From NCBI GenBank assembly GCA_900544995.1, contig UQXC01000042.1, positions 1 to 17,385 on the forward strand: a stretch of 17,385 bases of DNA. Reading direction: 5' to 3'. Every line of letters begins with the position of its first letter. The first letter of the stretch is position 1. The translations under genes were made by a program, and so were the position numbers. This document shows, in pieces, positions 5,840 through 14,762 of the stretch. The DNA comes from an uncultured Collinsella sp. (GTDB lineage: Bacteria > Actinomycetota > Coriobacteriia > Coriobacteriales > Coriobacteriaceae). The notes beneath the pieces were generated by a model that was not told where the DNA came from, did no database searches, and saw only the letters and a program-made list of their open reading frames with translations.

Positions 5840-7437
5840 TGTCCGAAACCCTCAATGCCCAGGATATCGCCAAGAAACTGCAGGAGCAGCTCACGAGCCT
5901 CTCCGCGACGGTCGATACGCATGAGGTTTCAACGGTCGACGAGGTAGGCGACGGCATCGCGCGCGTCTCCGGCCTCAAGAGCGCCATGGCAGGCGAGCTT
6001 CTGGAGTTCAAGAGCTCCGATACCGGTGAGACCGTCTTCGGCCTTGCCCAGAACCTTGACCGTGACGAGGTCGGCGCCGTTCTGTTCGGTGCCGTCGACT
6101 CCATCAAGGAAGGCGACGAGTGCCGCACCACTGGCCGCATTATGGATATCCCTGTGAGCCGCGCCATGCTCGGCCGCGTCGTCAATCCGCTCGGCCAGCC
6201 CATCGACGGTCTGGGCGACATCGTCGCCACGCACCGTCGTCCCATCGAGTTCAAGGCCCCCGGCGTCATCGACCGTACCCCGGTGTGCGAGCCGGTTCAG
6301 ACCGGCCTGTTGGCCATCGACTCCATGGTGCCCATCGGCCGTGGTCAGCGTGAGCTCATCATCGGCGACCGTAAGACCGGTAAGACCGCCATCGCCATCG
6401 ACGCTATCCTCAATCAGCGCGGTAAGGGCATGGTCTGCATCTATGTCGCCATCGGCCAGAAGGCCTCCACGGTTGCCAACATCCGCGAGACCCTCGCTCA
6501 GCACGGCGCGCTCGACTACACCATCATCGTTTCGGCCACCGCTGCCGATTCCGCCCCTATGCAGTACATCGCGCCTATGGCCGGTGCCGCTATCGGCGAG
6601 TTCTTCATGTACAACGGCGAGGACGGCAAGCCCGCCAGCGAGACCAACCCCGGCGGCCACGTGCTCGTCATCTACGACGACCTGTCCAAGCAGGCTGTGG
6701 CCTACCGTCAGATGTCGCTGACGCTGCATCGTCCGCCCGGACGCGAGGCCTATCCTGGCGACATCTTCTACCTGCACTCTCGTCTGCTCGAGCGTGCCGT
6801 CAAGATGTCCAAGAAGAACGGTTACGGCTCCATGACGGCTCTGCCGATTATCGAGACCCAGGACGGCGACGTCTCGGCCTACATTCCGACCAACGTCATT
6901 TCCATTACCGATGGTCAGATCTATCTGCAGTCCGAGCTCTTCTTCCAGGGTCAGCGCCCGGCAGTCGACGTGGGCATTTCCGTGTCCCGCGTTGGTGGCG
7001 ACGCGCAGACCAAGGCTATGAAGCAGGTCGCCGGCAACCTCCGTCTGGACCTCGCTTCGTACCAGGAGCTCGCCGGCTTTACGCAGTTCGGCTCCGACCT
7101 CGACGAGGCTACTCAGAAGCAGCTGACCCATGGTGCCCGCATGACCGAGCTCCTGAAGCAGCCGCGCTACAAGCCGTTTGAGGTTGGCGAGCAGATCGTT
7201 ACGCTGTTCGCTGGCAACGAGGGCTTCCTGGATGACCTGGAGATCGCCGACGTGCTGCCTTTCCGTGCCGAGCTCATCGAGTACATGGACAATGGCTTTG
7301 GCTCGCTGCTCGACAAGGTTCGCGCCAAGAAGATCGATGATGACACCAAGGCTGAGCTCTTGCGCGTCATCGGCGACTTCAAGCAGCAGTTCATGGCCAA
7401 GCACCATTCGGATGTTTCTGGATCAGAGGAGAACTAA
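5839..7437 (+). CDS. atpA: F1Fo ATP synthase subunit alpha
   Basis: Non-catalytic nucleotide-binding subunit of the F1 hexamer, 532 residues. It shows the N-terminal beta-barrel (VGDGIARVSGL), the P-loop GDRKTGKT (176-183; the family usually has GDRQTGKT), VLVIYDDLSKQAVAYRQMS around the Walker B aspartate (276-293), RPPGREAYPGDIFYLHSRLLERA (298-320), and the arginine finger R384 in ISVSRVGGDAQ. About 11 extra residues (EDGKPASETNPGG) follow NG at 259-260, just before Walker B. The SD GGAGGTG (5825-5831) lies inside atpH, and the start overlaps the atpH stop. Confidence 0.97.
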   Translation: MSETLNAQDIAKKLQEQLTSLSATVDTHEVSTVDEVGDGIARVSGLKSAMAGELLEFKSSDTGETVFGLAQNLDRDEVGAVLFGAVDSIKEGDECRTTGRIMDIPVSRAMLGRVVNPLGQPIDGLGDIVATHRRPIEFKAPGVIDRTPVCEPVQTGLLAIDSMVPIGRGQRELIIGDRKTGKTAIAIDAILNQRGKGMVCIYVAIGQKASTVANIRETLAQHGALDYTIIVSATAADSAPMQYIAPMAGAAIGEFFMYNGEDGKPASETNPGGHVLVIYDDLSKQAVAYRQMSLTLHRPPGREAYPGDIFYLHSRLLERAVKMSKKNGYGSMTALPIIETQDGDVSAYIPTNVISITDGQIYLQSELFFQGQRPAVDVGISVSRVGGDAQTKAMKQVAGNLRLDLASYQELAGFTQFGSDLDEATQKQLTHGARMTELLKQPRYKPFEVGEQIVTLFAGNEGFLDDLEIADVLPFRAELIEYMDNGFGSLLDKVRAKKIDDDTKAELLRVIGDFKQQFMAKHHSDVSGSEEN

Positions 7438-7442
7438 GCCCC

Positions 7443-8350
7443 ATGGCCAACCTTCGCGACATTAAGAAGCGAATCTCCTCGGTTACCACGACCAAGCAGA
7501 TCACGCGCACGATGGAGATGGTCTCTACGGCCAAGATCCGTCGTGCCCTCGATCGCTCCAAGCAGGCCGAGCCCTATAAGGAGGCGCTGACCGACGTCAT
7601 GTTGACGGTCGCCGGCGACGCCTCCTGTTCGGGCACCGATCCTATGCTGCAGAAGCATGAGAGCGTCAAGCATGGCCTGATTGTCGTTATTGCCTCGGAC
7701 CGCGGCCTTGCCGGCGGTTTCAATACGACGGTGGAGCGCACGGCCGAAAAGCTCGCCGCTTCTTGGGCGAACGACGGCATCGAGTGCGAGATCATCGCGT
7801 GCGGGCGTAAGCCGGCCACGTATTTCCGTGACCGCGCAAACGTCGTCATGCACTTTGAGGGCAACTCCTCTGAGCCCGATTTCAATCAGGCCCGCATGAT
7901 CTCCTCTCATATCTGCGATGCGTATCGTGCCGGTGAGCTTGACCGTGTCGAGCTTGTCTACCACCACGCCAAGAACCGCGTGGATCAGGAGCTTCGCGTC
8001 GAGCATCTGTTGCCGCTCGACCCCGAGATGATCGCTATGGCCCACGGTCCGCGTAAGAACGAGACCGACGCCCCTAAGCGCATCTCGTCCACGTTCGAGT
8101 TCGTGCCCTCTCCCGAGCATGTTCTCGGCAAGCTTGTGCCGTCTTATATCCTGACGGTCATCTACCAGGCCCTGATCGATTCGGCGGCTGCCGAGCAGGG
8201 TGCACGCCGCAAGGCCATGCACTCCGCGACGGAAAACGCCACCGCGATCATCTCGACCCTTACCCGCACGTATAGTCGCGTGCGCCAGGCTTCGATCACG
8301 ACCGAGATTAACGAGATCGTCGGCGGAGCCTCAGCATTGGAGGAACAGTA

Positions 8351-8351
<1 letters not shown>
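7443..8351 (+). CDS. atpG: F1Fo ATP synthase subunit gamma
   Basis: Central rotor shaft of F1. The 302-residue product starts with ANLRDIKKRISSVTTTKQITRTMEMVS, the conserved N-terminal coiled-coil helix, contains VIASDRGLAGGFN (82-94), and ends with a long helix including ARRKAMHSATENA and the terminal TEINEIVGGASAL signature. Length is slightly above the E. coli protein (287). The ATG at 7443 is five bases after the atpA stop; GAGGAG at 7426-7431 inside atpA serves as a somewhat distant SD. Its stop overlaps the atpD start by one base. Confidence 0.96.
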
Positions 8352-9805
<1,454 letters not shown>

Positions 9806-9808
9806 GTT

Positions 9809-10201
9809 ATGCGTATCCGCATCGTGTGCCCCGTGAGCTGCGCCTATGAGGGCGACGCTGCGTTTGTGTCGATTCCGTCCACGGATGGCGAGTTTGGCGT
9901 TCTGCCTGCCCACTCCAGCGAGATCTGCACGATCGACCGCGGTTACGTTCGCGTTTCCGATAAGGCCATGGGCACTGTCGACCACACGTTTGCCGTGGCC
10001 GGCGGCTATGCCCAGGTTGCGGACGATGTCGTGACCGTTCTCGCCGAGCGCGCTTGCGATTTGGCGACCGTCGATGCCGACAAGCTTAAAGCTGATATTC
10101 AAGGTTTTGAAGAGAAGCTGGGTAATTTGTCGGAGGATGATGCACGCCGCGCCTACCTCTATAATGAAATCGCATGGTGTAAGCTCAAGCTTGCCCAATA
10201 G
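9809..10201 (+). CDS. atpC: F1Fo ATP synthase subunit epsilon
   Basis: Small subunit that binds gamma and modulates ATPase activity. Of 130 residues, the N-terminal beta-sandwich is recognisable by MRIRIVCPVSCAYEGDAAFVSIPSTDGEFGVLPAHS and FAVAGGYAQVADDVVTVLAERA; a helical C-terminal part follows (about 90-130). The C-terminal domain is the part that can inhibit hydrolysis in other bacteria. The start is three bases after the atpD stop, with GGGGGAGA (9793-9800) inside atpD as SD. It is the last gene of the operon; the terminator begins 37 bases after its stop. Confidence 0.95.
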   Translation: MRIRIVCPVSCAYEGDAAFVSIPSTDGEFGVLPAHSSEICTIDRGYVRVSDKAMGTVDHTFAVAGGYAQVADDVVTVLAERACDLATVDADKLKADIQGFEEKLGNLSEDDARRAYLYNEIAWCKLKLAQ

Positions 10202-10237
10202 TCAAACGATTTAGCGTTCGACCATTTGCGAACACAT

Positions 10238-10276
10238 CATGCCCGGGATGGCCCAGCCACCCCGGGCATGCTTTTT
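10238..10276 (+). terminator. Strong intrinsic terminator after atpC
   Basis: CATGCCCGGG (10238-10247) pairs perfectly with CCCGGGCATG (10261-10270), with a further TGGC/GCCA pairing inside the loop, followed by CTTTTT (10271-10276). It closes the atp operon. It ends 13 bases before the murA start codon, directly against the murA SD. Confidence 0.92.
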
Positions 10277-10289
10277 GAAAGGGTAGACC

Positions 10290-11573
10290 TTGGATATTAT
10301 CCGCGTTGAGGGTGGCCACGCCATCGGAGGCTCCGTGCCCGTTTCGGGCGCCAAGAACTCCGCACTCAAACTCATGGCGGCAACGCTTCTGGCGCCGGGC
10401 AAGACGACGCTGCAGAACGTGCCCGATATTTCCGATGTCCACGTGATGGGCAAGGTGCTCAAGGGCATGGGTGCTATGATCGATGTTCTCGACGAGCACA
10501 CGCTCGAGATTGATACCTCTCAGGTCGATTCTTGGGAGGCCCCCTACGAGCTCGTTGCCAAGATGCGTGCTTCCACCGCCGTCATGGGACCCCTGCTGGG
10601 CCGCTTTCATCGCGCCAAGATTGCCATGCCGGGCGGCTGCAACCTGGGTGCTCGCAAGATCGATATGCACATTCTTGGTCTTGAGGCCCTGGGCGTTGAG
10701 TTCGATACCGCCCACGGTTACATCAACGCTAATGCGCCCCAAGGTCTGCGCGGTACCACCGTCACGCTCGAGTTCGCCAGCGTCGGTGCGACCGAGAACC
10801 TCATCATGGCCTCTGTGCGCGCACAGGGTACCACGGTTATCGACAATGCCGCCCGCGAGCCCGAGATCGTCGATCTCGCCAACATGCTCAACGAGATGGG
10901 CGCTAAGATTGTCGGTGCCGGTACGCCTGTCGTGACCATCGAGGGCGTGGAAGAGCTGCATCCTGTTACCCATCGCGTAGTGGGCGACCGCATCGAGGCC
11001 GGTACCTTTATCGTCGCCGGTGCGCTGATGGCCGACGATCGCGGTGTCGATGTCACGGGCTTTTGCCCCATTCACTTGGGCATGGTGCTCAAGAAGATGG
11101 AGCTCATGGGTATCGATTGCGAGCGTACCGACGACGGCGTTCACGTGAATCGCGCCGAGCGCATCAAGCCGGTCGACATCCAGACGCTTCCGTTCCCCGG
11201 CTTCCCGACCGACATGCAGGCACAAATTATGGTGCTTTCCGCCCTCGCCGACGGCAGTTCCGTTATTACCGAGAACATCTTCGAGAATCGCTTTATGTTT
11301 GCCTCTGAGCTGGTGCGCATGGGTGCCGACATTCGTATTGAGAGCCATCATGCCATGATTCATGGCGTCAAGGGCTTCTCGGGTGCACAGGTTACCTCGC
11401 CCGATCTGCGTGGCGGAGCGGCCCTCGTCGTAGCGGGTTTGATCGCCGACGGGACGACCGAGGTTTCGGCCATTCATCACATCAAGCGCGGCTACGAGCG
11501 GTTTGTCGAAAAGCTGCAGGCACTCGGCGCGCATGTCGAGCATGCTACCGTCCCCGATCCCGTCATCTACTAA
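10290..11573 (+). CDS. murA: UDP-N-acetylglucosamine 1-carboxyvinyltransferase
   Basis: First committed step of peptidoglycan precursor synthesis: transfers enolpyruvate from PEP to UDP-GlcNAc in the cytoplasm. The 427-residue product has the substrate Lys-Asn in SGAKNS (K22, N23), the active-site cysteine C117 in PGGCNLGAR (the fosfomycin target in the family), D308 in GFPTDMQAQ and the conserved KRGYERF near the end (R400). Presence of Cys rather than Asp predicts a fosfomycin-sensitive type. The start is TTG 10290, chosen because the protein begins exactly at the family N-terminus (DIIRVEGG) and AAAGGG (10278-10283) lies six bases upstream. It follows the atp terminator closely and is 12 bases before the next gene. 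Confidence 0.96.
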   Translation: MDIIRVEGGHAIGGSVPVSGAKNSALKLMAATLLAPGKTTLQNVPDISDVHVMGKVLKGMGAMIDVLDEHTLEIDTSQVDSWEAPYELVAKMRASTAVMGPLLGRFHRAKIAMPGGCNLGARKIDMHILGLEALGVEFDTAHGYINANAPQGLRGTTVTLEFASVGATENLIMASVRAQGTTVIDNAAREPEIVDLANMLNEMGAKIVGAGTPVVTIEGVEELHPVTHRVVGDRIEAGTFIVAGALMADDRGVDVTGFCPIHLGMVLKKMELMGIDCERTDDGVHVNRAERIKPVDIQTLPFPGFPTDMQAQIMVLSALADGSSVITENIFENRFMFASELVRMGADIRIESHHAMIHGVKGFSGAQVTSPDLRGGAALVVAGLIADGTTEVSAIHHIKRGYERFVEKLQALGAHVEHATVPDPVIY

Positions 11574-11585
11574 TACAGGTTGCCT

Positions 11586-12827
11586 ATGTTTAATAAAAAG
11601 CCCCTCGCGGATACCACCGCCCGAAGACCCTCAACTGGTGCGCAGGCCAAGATCTACAGTCGCGATAACGTGGCTCGCTATTCCGAGCGCGCTCGTCAAC
11701 GTCGTCGTAGCCACACGATTCGTCACGTCGCGCTCATTGTCGTGCTTGGCGTGCTGCTGAGTGCCACTACCGCTGCCGGCCTGTGGTTTGCCACCATTAT
11801 GGGCAAGCTCGGCGATTCTAATGTCATTACCGACAATCTGCGTCGGGTTCTGGTTGACACCGATGAGGCAAAGGATCCGTTCTACGTGCTGCTTCTTGGC
11901 ACCGACGGCCGTCCGGGCGAGGATACGTATCGTGCCGACTCGATTATCCTGGCACGCATCGACCCCACGCAAAAGCAGGCGACGCTCATTTCCGTTCCGC
12001 GCGACACCAAGGTCGAGTACAAGGGCGAGACCATGAAGATCAACGCCTGCCATACCGTTGGCGGCGCCGAGGCCATGGTCGAGGCGGTCAACGAGCTGTG
12101 CGGTGTTCAGATTTCCCACTATGCCGAGGTCAGCTTCGACGGTATGCAGGCGCTGATTGATTCGGTTGGCGGTATCGACATTAACGCAACCGATGATGTT
12201 GACGACCCCGAGCACCTGGATATTAAGATTACCGCTGGCCAGCAGCATATGGACGGTGCCACCGCCCTTACCTATGCCCGCTGCCGCTACACCTATGCCG
12301 ACGGCGATTACACGCGCATGCGCCACCAGCGTCAGGTGCTTGGCGCCCTTGCCAACCAGATTCTCAATAACTTCGATGCCACGAAGATCTTTGGCCTGGT
12401 TAATTCGCTGTCCGATATGCTCGTAACCGATATGAGCGTTCAGGATATCGTGGCTACGGTCAACGCCATGCGCGGTATGGATGTCGACGGTATCTACTCG
12501 GCCAACCTGCCCTCGTACGCCGACGAGAGCACCATGATCGACGGTGTGAGCTACGTCTTTGTCTACGAGGACGAGCTCAAGGAAATGATGGAGCGCGTCG
12601 ATGCCGGCAAGGATCCCAAGGGTCCCAACACCATGGGTCTTTCCGATGGTACCAGCTCCACGATTGGCGACCTCAACAGCAACACGTCCGATGATTACGC
12701 TAACGGCACCGCAACTTCGTCGGGCAGTTCGGAAGACTCGGGCGACTCGGGCGACTCGGGCGACTCGACTGATTCGAGTGCCTCGGACTACAGCTCCGAC
12801 TCCTACGACGATTCGACCTCTTATTAG
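11586..12827 (+). CDS. LytR-CpsA-Psr (LCP) family cell-wall polymer ligase
   Basis: LCP enzymes move undecaprenyl-linked glycopolymers onto peptidoglycan at the outer membrane face. The 413-residue protein has a basic cytoplasmic N-terminus (about 1-45, many Arg), one transmembrane helix (46-70) and an extracellular LCP domain. LLLGTDGR (102-109), RADSIILARI (116-125), ISVPRDTKV (135-143), KINACHTVGG (151-160) and TALTYARCR (226-234) carry the usual Arg and Asp residues that bind the pyrophosphate and metal. The tail from about 350 is rich in Ser, Asp, Gly and Thr, with GDS repeats and no lysine after 345. ATG 11586 is preferred over TTG 11580 because AGGT at 11577-11580 would overlap the latter. 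It probably forms an operon with murA. Confidence 0.93.
   Translation: MFNKKPLADTTARRPSTGAQAKIYSRDNVARYSERARQRRRSHTIRHVALIVVLGVLLSATTAAGLWFATIMGKLGDSNVITDNLRRVLVDTDEAKDPFYVLLLGTDGRPGEDTYRADSIILARIDPTQKQATLISVPRDTKVEYKGETMKINACHTVGGAEAMVEAVNELCGVQISHYAEVSFDGMQALIDSVGGIDINATDDVDDPEHLDIKITAGQQHMDGATALTYARCRYTYADGDYTRMRHQRQVLGALANQILNNFDATKIFGLVNSLSDMLVTDMSVQDIVATVNAMRGMDVDGIYSANLPSYADESTMIDGVSYVFVYEDELKEMMERVDAGKDPKGPNTMGLSDGTSSTIGDLNSNTSDDYANGTATSSGSSEDSGDSGDSGDSTDSSASDYSSDSYDDSTSY
12735..12770 (+). repeat. 9-bp tandem repeat in the LCP gene
   Basis: Three exact copies of GACTCGGGC (12735-12743, 12744-12752, 12753-12761) are followed by a degenerate copy GACTCGACT (12762-12770). They encode the D-S-G units of the acidic tail. 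The unit is a multiple of three, so copy-number change would lengthen or shorten the tail without frameshift. Confidence 0.85.
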
Positions 12828-12900
12828 TTCCGTCGTTCTACCGAACGGCGCTCGCTGACGTTGGCTCAACCTGCGATGCTGATTACTCTCCTTGCAGCAA

Positions 12901-12936
12901 AAACCGCCCCGTTCTCTGTAGAGGACGGGGCGGTTT
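12901..12936. terminator. Bidirectional intrinsic terminator between convergent genes
   Basis: AAACCGCCCCGT (12901-12912) and ACGGGGCGGTTT (12925-12936) are perfect reverse complements, with a 12-base loop that can pair further (CTC/GAG). On the + strand TTTGTCTTTT follows; on the - strand the run of A at 12899-12903 supplies the T-tract. It can end both the murA-LCP transcript and the opposing pepT transcript. Confidence 0.9.
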
Positions 12937-12961
12937 GTCTTTTAAGCTTGTGCAGCCAGGC

Positions 12962-14209
12962 TTATGCAAAGCGGGCGACGAGCTCCTGGAGCACGTCGGT
13001 CATCTTGACGAGTGAGTTGACCGGGACGAACTCGTTGACGCCGTGGTAGCAATAGCCGCCGGTGGAAAGGTTGGGGCAGGGCAGACCGCGGAACGACAGC
13101 TGAGCGCCGTCGGTGCCGCCACGAATCGGCAGCACTTGGGGCTCAACGCCGCAGGCAAGGTAGGCTTCCTTGGCAACATCAATAAGCTCGGGATAGTCAC
13201 GAACGATCTCGGCCATATTTCGATACTGCTGCTTAATCTCGACTGTCACGCGCTCCTCACCCAGACGCTGGTTGAGCATCGAGGCGGCGGCATCAATAAG
13301 GTCGAGTTTCTGCTGGAACTTGGCGGCGTCATGGTCGCGGATGATATAGCGCGCTGTGGCGTGATCGACGGTTGCAGATACACCCTCAAGGTGATAAAAG
13401 CCCTCGTAGCCTTCCGTATACTCCGGGCGCTGCACGTAGGGGAGCAACGCGTTGAAGTCGCAGAACAGATTGCCTGCGTTGACCATACGGCCCTTAGCGT
13501 CGCCCGGGTGGATGGACTGGCCCTCAAAGCGGACGGTCGCCTCGGCGGCGTTAAAGCACTCCCACTCCAGTTCGCCGATGGGGCCGCCGTCGACCGTGTA
13601 GGCGTACTTGCAGCCAAAGGTATCGATATCCAACAGCTCGGCTCCGTGGCCGATCTCCTCATCAGGGCAGAAGCAAATGCCGAGTGCGGGATGGGGCAGA
13701 GAGGGGTCCTGAGCGATACGCGCGACAAGCGACATGATCTCGGCGACGCCTGCCTTGTCGTCCGCGCCCAGCAGCGTGGTGCCATCGCTGCAGACCAGGT
13801 CCTCACCTGCGAGGTCGTTCAGGGCGGGAAGCTTGGCGGTACTCATGGCAACGGGCTTACCGTCAACCGTGCCGCAGACCAGGTCGCCGCCTTCGTAGTG
13901 TACGATGTGCGGTTTCACGCCGGCACCCGGTGCAACTTCGGTGGTGTCGAGATGGGCAATCAGGCCCAGGGCGGGCTTGTCCTCAGCGCCCGCACTTGCG
14001 GGGATATGCGCGCAGACATAGGCGTGCTCGGTCACGTGGGCATCTTCCGCACCAAGCTCGCGCAGCTCTTCAGCCAGCACGTTGGCAAGGTCAAACTGAA
14101 CGGCGCTCGAGGGTACCTGGTCGCAGTTTGTATCCTCGGACTGCGTGTTGATCTGAACGTAGCGCAAAAAGCGCTCGAGGACATCGGGGTTCGTGGTGGT
14201 GTTTTCCAT
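12962..14209 (-). CDS. pepT: Peptidase T (tripeptide aminopeptidase)
   Basis: Cytoplasmic M20-family zinc aminopeptidase that removes the N-terminal residue of tripeptides. The 415-residue product aligns along its length with E. coli PepT: LERFLRYVQINTQS (11-24), metal ligands H86 in AHLDTT and D150 in LLGADDKAG, the catalytic and ligand glutamates in CPDEEIGHGA (E184, E185), D207 in TVDGG, IRGGTDGAQLSFRGLPCPN (362-380) and H389 in GYCYHG. The start is ATG 14207-14209, behind GGAG at 14218-14221 with correct spacing. A longer reading to 14305 would add 32 unrelated residues and run through the palindrome, so I reject it. The gene is divergent from the metalloregulator. Confidence 0.95.
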   Translation of the reverse strand: MENTTTNPDVLERFLRYVQINTQSEDTNCDQVPSSAVQFDLANVLAEELRELGAEDAHVTEHAYVCAHIPASAGAEDKPALGLIAHLDTTEVAPGAGVKPHIVHYEGGDLVCGTVDGKPVAMSTAKLPALNDLAGEDLVCSDGTTLLGADDKAGVAEIMSLVARIAQDPSLPHPALGICFCPDEEIGHGAELLDIDTFGCKYAYTVDGGPIGELEWECFNAAEATVRFEGQSIHPGDAKGRMVNAGNLFCDFNALLPYVQRPEYTEGYEGFYHLEGVSATVDHATARYIIRDHDAAKFQQKLDLIDAAASMLNQRLGEERVTVEIKQQYRNMAEIVRDYPELIDVAKEAYLACGVEPQVLPIRGGTDGAQLSFRGLPCPNLSTGGYCYHGVNEFVPVNSLVKMTDVLQELVARFA

Positions 14210-14329
14210 AAAGACCGCTCCAATCTTGGTCGTCGTGTGCAACAAGAACTCTAGCACGGTATGCCACGGCATACCGCGACGCTTGGATGGGGTAGAATCA
14301 GCCATTGAATGCAGAAGGGACGGAAGATC
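14210..14329. promoter_or_regulatory. Divergent promoter region between pepT and the metalloregulator
   Basis: A 120-base gap that must drive pepT leftwards and the regulator rightwards. For the rightward gene, TAGAAT (14293-14298) is a plausible -10; its -35 would fall on the right half of the palindrome at 14257-14276 and has no good consensus match. For pepT, a TAGAGT reading leftwards just beyond the palindrome is a weak -10 candidate. Assignments are by eye. Confidence 0.4.
14257..14276. promoter_or_regulatory. Perfect 9-2-9 palindrome, candidate repressor operator
   Basis: CGGTATGCC (14257-14265) and GGCATACCG (14268-14276) are exact reverse complements separated by AC. The 20-bp site lies between the two putative divergent -10 elements, 54 bases before the metalloregulator start, and has no T-tract that would make it a terminator. 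Size and symmetry match the operators of DtxR/MntR-family dimers, but the sequence is not the known DtxR or MntR consensus. Confidence 0.6.
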
Positions 14330-14752
14330 ATGGATACGACAAATAGCTCGCGCGAACTACATCTGACGGTGGCGAACGAAGACTACTTGGAGTGCATGGT
14401 TCGCATTGAAAGCGAAGAGGGGGAAACCAACGGCGTTCGATCGGTCGACATCGCGCAGCGCCTTGGCGTCTCCAAGGCATCGGTCAATAAAGCGGTTTCG
14501 GCGCTCAAGGCATCCGAGCTTGTCGAGCAATCGCACTATGGCAAGGTAATCCTGACCGATCGCGGCCGCGAGGTTGGCACGGCTATCTGGTACCGTCATC
14601 GCCTCATCCGCACGTTTTTGGTTCAGGAGCTCGGTGTCGAATTTGAGCGAGCCGATTCCGAGGCCTGCATGATGGAGCATGCGCTATCCGAGGACACGAT
14701 GAGCCGCTGGCTCGCCTATCTCGAAAAGCAGGGAATCAGCGTCGAGGAATAG
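14330..14752 (+). CDS. DtxR/MntR-family metal-dependent transcriptional regulator
   Basis: A 140-residue protein of the short (MntR-like) form: a winged helix-turn-helix and a metal-binding dimerisation domain, without the C-terminal SH3-like domain of full-length DtxR. The N-terminal EDYLE (17-21), HTH RSVDIAQRLGVSKASVNKAV (37-56), wing YGKVILTDRGR (70-80), YRHRLIRTFL (88-97) and EACMMEHALS (111-120) are diagnostic. The predicted metal ligands are D18, E21, H90, C113, E116 and H117. MntR has Glu where C113 stands and DtxR has Cys there, so the metal is uncertain (Mn or Fe). ATG 14330 is chosen over ATG 14309 because AAGGGA (14315-14320) is suitably placed and the extra residues are not conserved. 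The next gene starts ten bases on. Confidence 0.9.
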   Translation: MDTTNSSRELHLTVANEDYLECMVRIESEEGETNGVRSVDIAQRLGVSKASVNKAVSALKASELVEQSHYGKVILTDRGREVGTAIWYRHRLIRTFLVQELGVEFERADSEACMMEHALSEDTMSRWLAYLEKQGISVEE

Positions 14753-14762
14753 CGGGATATAT

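Noticed and set aside
5929..7407. Long - strand reading (492 codons) opposite atpA
   Set aside because: A shadow of atpA's strongly biased codons; no domain and no ribosome-binding site context.
10185..11543. Long - strand reading (452 codons) opposite murA
   Set aside because: Antisense to murA and running through the atp terminator; no motif.
13043..14254. + strand reading (403 codons) opposite pepT
   Set aside because: pepT on the other strand has every metal ligand in place; this frame is its shadow.
14210..14305. N-terminal extension of pepT to 14305
   Set aside because: It would add 32 residues absent from PepT proteins and cross the palindrome; ATG at 14209 has its own well-spaced SD.
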